A DNA stretch of 64,000 nt, taken from assembly GCF_029278605.1 (NCBI RefSeq), contig NZ_CP119572.1, forward strand, positions 3,472,001 through 3,536,000. The letters are read 5' to 3'. Positions 61,047-64,000 of the stretch are shown in pieces. This DNA comes from Cupriavidus sp. WKF15 (GTDB lineage: Bacteria; Pseudomonadota; Gammaproteobacteria; Burkholderiales; Burkholderiaceae). Position 1 is the stretch's first letter. Each line of letters starts with the position of its first letter. Position numbers and translations under genes: made by a program. Below the pieces are notes generated by a model, which was given only the letters and a program-made list of their open reading frames with translations, ran no database searches and was not told the origin of the DNA.

Positions 61047-61739
61047 ATGCTTGATGTCATCCAGACGTATGGCGTCTACTTTCTTATCGGCCAGTATCCC
61101 AACGGTCCGCTGGGCGGCCTGCTGCTGACGATACTGCTGGCGTCGGCCGGACTCGTGCTGGCTTTGCCCGTCGGGATCACCCTGGGGTTGTGCCGGGTGA
61201 GCCCGTTCCGCACACTGCGCTGGCCGGCCACAGCGCTCGTCTATATCGTGCGGGGAACGCCACTGCTGATGGTGGTCTTCTGGGCGTACTTCCTGCTGCC
61301 CACGGTGACGGGCCATCGCACGGCGCAGTTCACGACCATGCTGACCGCGCTCGTGATCTTCGACGGCGCCTACCTGGCCGAGATCGTGCGCGCCGGGATC
61401 CAGGGGCTGCCGCGCGGCCAGATGGAGAGCGCGCGGTCGCTCGGCTTGTCATACGTTCAGGCGATGGTCCTGGTCATTCTTCCGCAGGCCTTGCGCAATA
61501 TGCTGCCCTCGCTGGTGAACCAGCTGGTGTCGACGATCAAGGAGACGTCACTGGGCTACATCATCAGCCTGCCGGAAGCCTCATTCATCTCCGGTCAGAT
61601 CAGCACGCAGATGCTTACCCAGGCGGCCCAGGTCTACCTGCTGCTCGCGTTCAGCTACTTCGTCATGTGCTTTGGACTGACCCGCTTTGCCTATCTGCTT
61701 GAGCGCAGGCTTGCCGCGCGTGCCCCGATGAAGGTGTGA
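61047..61739 (+). CDS. Amino-acid ABC transporter permease 2
   Basis: 230 residues, HisQ/GltK-type. EAA loop [25 protein letters not shown] near 137-161. It starts two bases after the first permease with AAGGAG upstream, and the pair probably forms a heterodimer in the membrane. Confidence 0.93.
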   Translation: MLDVIQTYGVYFLIGQYPNGPLGGLLLTILLASAGLVLALPVGITLGLCRVSPFRTLRWPATALVYIVRGTPLLMVVFWAYFLLPTVTGHRTAQFTTMLTALVIFDGAYLAEIVRAGIQGLPRGQMESARSLGLSYVQAMVLVILPQALRNMLPSLVNQLVSTIKETSLGYIISLPEASFISGQISTQMLTQAAQVYLLLAFSYFVMCFGLTRFAYLLERRLAARAPMKV

Positions 61740-61740
61740 A

Positions 61741-62490
61741 ATGATTACCCTTGAGAATGTCAGCAAGTGGTACGGCGACTATCAGGCGCTGGTGGATATC
61801 AACGAAACGGTAGCGAAAGGCGAAGTCGTGGTCGTGTGCGGGCCTTCGGGCTCTGGCAAGTCGACGCTGATCCGGACCCTGAACCGGCTGGAAGCCATCC
61901 AGAAAGGCCGCATCCTCGTGAACGGCCTGGACGTGCACGCGCGCAATGTCGATGTCAACACGTTGCGCAGCGGCATCGGCTTCGTCTTCCAGCAGTTCAA
62001 CCTGTTCCCGCACCTGACGGTGCTCGACAACTGCACGCTCGCGCCGGTGCGGCTCAAGCGGATGTCAGCACGCGAAGCGAAGGACTTTGCCATGAGCCTG
62101 CTGGAACGCGTTGGCCTGCCGCACAAGGCGCAGGCCTACCCGGGACAATTGTCGGGCGGCCAGCAGCAGCGTGTCGCCATTGCGCGCGCGCTCGCGATGA
62201 AGCCTCCTGTCATGCTGTTCGACGAACCGACCTCCGCGCTCGACCCGGAGATGGTCAATGAAGTTCTCCAGGTCATGAAGGGGCTGGCGCGTGACGGCAT
62301 GACCATGGTGTGCGTCACGCATGAAATGGGCTTCGCGCGCGAAGTGGCGGATCGCGTGATCTTCATGGACCAGGGCCAGGTGCTCGAGCGCGCCAAGCCG
62401 GAGCGGTTCTTCCAGAAGCCCGAGCATCCGCGCGCGCAACGCTTCCTGTCCGATATCCGCTCGCCCTGGGTGTCCGCCGTCGTCGCCTGA
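61741..62490 (+). CDS. Amino-acid ABC transporter ATP-binding protein (GlnQ-type)
   Basis: 249 residues. Walker [10 protein letters not shown] near 37-45, Q-loop [15 protein letters not shown], signature [15 protein letters not shown], Walker [15 protein letters not shown], and switch His in [16 protein letters not shown]. It begins one base after the permease stop codon (TGAAATG). It energises the importer. Confidence 0.96.
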   Translation: MITLENVSKWYGDYQALVDINETVAKGEVVVVCGPSGSGKSTLIRTLNRLEAIQKGRILVNGLDVHARNVDVNTLRSGIGFVFQQFNLFPHLTVLDNCTLAPVRLKRMSAREAKDFAMSLLERVGLPHKAQAYPGQLSGGQQQRVAIARALAMKPPVMLFDEPTSALDPEMVNEVLQVMKGLARDGMTMVCVTHEMGFAREVADRVIFMDQGQVLERAKPERFFQKPEHPRAQRFLSDIRSPWVSAVVA

Positions 62491-62572
62491 TGGCGGACCG
62501 GATTCGGAGAATGAATCCGGGCGTCCCCGCTGCGTTGAACTGACTGCGCCAAGGGGCGCGCCTGCGCCGACG

Positions 62573-63472
62573 CTAGCGTCGTGCCAGCGGGCGGCCAGCC
62601 CAGAAGCGGCCGCCGTACACGTTGAGCAGCAGGCCGGCCATGACCACGGCGGCGCCGAGCCACTGGGCCGGCGACAGGTCTTCGCCCAGCAGCCCGTGCG
62701 CAGCCACCAGGCCGACCACCGGTACCAGCAGCGTGAGCGGCGCCACCTGGCTGGCCGGGTAGCGGGTCAGCAGCCTGCCCCACATGGTGTAGCCGAACAC
62801 GGTCGCGGCGAACGCCAGATACAGTACCGCGAACACGGCCATGCCCGAGACGTGCGTGAGGCTTGCCGTAATGCGCGCCGGCCCTTCGAACCACAGCGAC
62901 AGCAGCGCAAACGGCACGATCGGAATCAGCGCCGCCCAGACCACCAGGCCCAGCAGATCGACCGGACCGATCTTCTTGCTGACGATATTGCCGCTGGCCC
63001 AGCAGGCCGCGCCGCACAGCGTCAGCAGGAAGCCGGCAACGCTCATGCTGCCCGGAGCCGTACCCGTTGCAGCGCCCGAGCCGATCAGCACCAGTCCGCA
63101 GGCGGCCACCATCATGCCGGCCAGGTTGTGCCAGCGCACGGGCTCGCCCAGCCACAGCGCCGCGATGCCCACTGTGAAGAAGACCTGCGACTGCAGCACG
63201 AGCGAGGCCAGCCCGGCCGGCATGCCGACCGCCATCGCGTAGAACAGGAACGCGAACTGCCCGAGGCTGATGGTCGCGCCATAGGCCAGCAGCATGGGCA
63301 GCGGCACGCGCGGGCGCGGGACGAAGAAGATGGCCGGAAACGCCACCAGGCAGAAGCGCAGCGCGCCCAGCAGCATCGGCGGAACGCCCGCCAGGCCGAC
63401 CTTGATGACGACGAAGTTGACGCCCCAGACGCAGACGATGGCTAGGGCTAGGAGGCGGTCTTTGGGTTGCAT
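62573..63472 (-). CDS. EamA-family (DMT) exporter
   Basis: 299 residues, ten predicted helices in two EamA repeats (VCVWGVNFVVIKVGLAGVPP in the first; AACWASGNIVSKKIG in the second). Same length and start as E. coli EamA, the O-acetylserine/cysteine exporter, and the match in VWGVNFVVIK-G-L is good, but DMT substrates vary widely. The start at 63472 gives this length. It lies between the importer and the sulfide dehydrogenase gene. Confidence 0.85.
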   Translation of the reverse strand: MQPKDRLLALAIVCVWGVNFVVIKVGLAGVPPMLLGALRFCLVAFPAIFFVPRPRVPLPMLLAYGATISLGQFAFLFYAMAVGMPAGLASLVLQSQVFFTVGIAALWLGEPVRWHNLAGMMVAACGLVLIGSGAATGTAPGSMSVAGFLLTLCGAACWASGNIVSKKIGPVDLLGLVVWAALIPIVPFALLSLWFEGPARITASLTHVSGMAVFAVLYLAFAATVFGYTMWGRLLTRYPASQVAPLTLLVPVVGLVAAHGLLGEDLSPAQWLGAAVVMAGLLLNVYGGRFWAGRPLARR

Positions 63473-63569
63473 GGAAACGGGGGCGGCGCGGGGGCGGATT
63501 CGGAAAGCCCCAGCGTAGCAGTGCCCCGCGCCGGGGCATTGCACGTTCCTGCGGTTTTTGCCGAGACGG

Positions 63570-64000
63570 CTAACTCAGCATGTCGGCCCAGATTCCCTTT
63601 GCCCATGCCAGGGCAAAATCCCCCTCCGGCACGTTCGGCGCCGCCGACAGCCCGCCAGAACCTGGCACCGTCACCATCGTCTTCTGCGCGGCGTCGTAGC
63701 GATGCACACTCGCCACATGCACCGCTTCGCGATCGGACGTGAAGCTGTAGCAGGTGTTGTTGTAGAGCGGCTCGGAATCCGGGGCACGACCCGATAGCAG
63801 CGCGACAATGGCCGCCGCGGCAACCTTGCCGTGCTGGTTGGCCATATGTCCCGATTTGGGCATCAGCGGCGCAATCTGGATCGCATCTCCAAGCAGGTGG
63901 ATATTCGGCACGGCAAGCGATTCGAACGTCAGGAAATCCACCTCGCACCACCGGCCATTGGCGGTGGCCAGCCCCGCCGACACGGCAATTGCGCCAGCAC
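63570..64000 (-). CDS. Flavocytochrome c sulfide dehydrogenase flavoprotein, C-terminal part (cut by window edge)
   Basis: About 143 residues, open to the end of the window, so the 5' part lies beyond 64000. The sequence HLLGDAIQIAPLMPKSGHMANQHGKVAA is the FAD-binding and redox region near the end of FccB/SoxF-type proteins, and LYNNTCYSFTSDREAVHV is the C-terminal flavin-binding (FCSD) domain. These proteins oxidise sulfide or aid sulfur release, using a cytochrome partner (FccA/SoxE). Confidence 0.88.
   Translation of the reverse strand, partial: AGAIAVSAGLATANGRWCEVDFLTFESLAVPNIHLLGDAIQIAPLMPKSGHMANQHGKVAAAAIVALLSGRAPDSEPLYNNTCYSFTSDREAVHVASVHRYDAAQKTMVTVPGSGGLSAAPNVPEGDFALAWAKGIWADMLS

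Overview
This 64 kb window is GC-rich (mostly about 65-68% by eye) and densely coding. Its gene content and order point to a betaproteobacterium of the Cupriavidus/Ralstonia group (Burkholderiaceae), probably its main chromosome. The taxonomic call is inference from gene families and synteny; no rRNA or species marker is present. I saw no insertion sequence, prophage, integrase or CRISPR array. Most of the window is orderly metabolic, secretion and envelope gene content.

Layout. 1-9.2 kb: end of a fused SpmA/SpmB-type membrane protein; a compact small-RNA locus (promoter, hairpin exposing an anti-Shine-Dalgarno loop, strong terminator); a FUSC-type efflux protein; a DUF1488 protein; a universal stress protein; an uncharacterised regulator/beta-propeller pair; and a phospholipase D-VTT fusion translationally coupled to an EEP-fold hydrolase. 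9.4-15 kb: the phenylacetyl-CoA epoxidase operon paaABCDE with a promoter overlapped by a perfect TetR-type palindrome, a DUF1835 gene and a TetR regulator that is probably PaaR. 15-20 kb: a Kef-type antiporter with its quinone-reductase-like partner, a GNAT acetyltransferase, an Lrp/AsnC regulator and a secreted EF-hand protein. 20-34 kb: a type II secretion system, gspG-H-I-J-K-L-M-N-D-E-F on the plus strand, with gspC on the minus strand and an nsrR-hmp nitric-oxide module between gspC and gspG. 34-46 kb: a NYN/LOTUS protein, a fused indolepyruvate ferredoxin oxidoreductase, several single enzymes, an MFS transporter, a YgiD-type dioxygenase, an outer-membrane barrel protein and Tag glycosylase.

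46.3-46.7 kb is an AT-richer spacer carrying six GTATAC palindromes and three near-consensus DnaA boxes. 46.6-50.2 kb: a CDF metal exporter, a MarR regulator divergent from a DHA2 exporter, a small helical protein and tRNA-Ala(CGC). 50.3-59.0 kb: a complete Sox thiosulfate-oxidation cluster on the minus strand, in transcription order soxR-soxC-soxD-cytochrome c-soxY-soxZ-dsrE-like-soxA-soxX-soxW-like-soxB. 59.4-62.5 kb: a four-gene polar amino-acid ABC importer divergent from soxR. The window ends with an EamA exporter and the C-terminal part of a flavocytochrome c sulfide dehydrogenase flavoprotein, so sulfur-oxidation genes probably continue beyond the edge.

How the genes work together: SoxXA couples thiosulfate to the SoxYZ carrier, SoxB releases sulfate, SoxCD oxidises the remaining sulfane sulfur, and the small cytochrome c is a plausible electron acceptor; SoxR, with two candidate redox cysteines, probably senses sulfane sulfur. 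PaaABCDE epoxidises phenylacetyl-CoA, which the indolepyruvate oxidoreductase could also generate from phenylpyruvate. The Gsp proteins form one outer-membrane secretion machine; its prepilin peptidase is not in this window.
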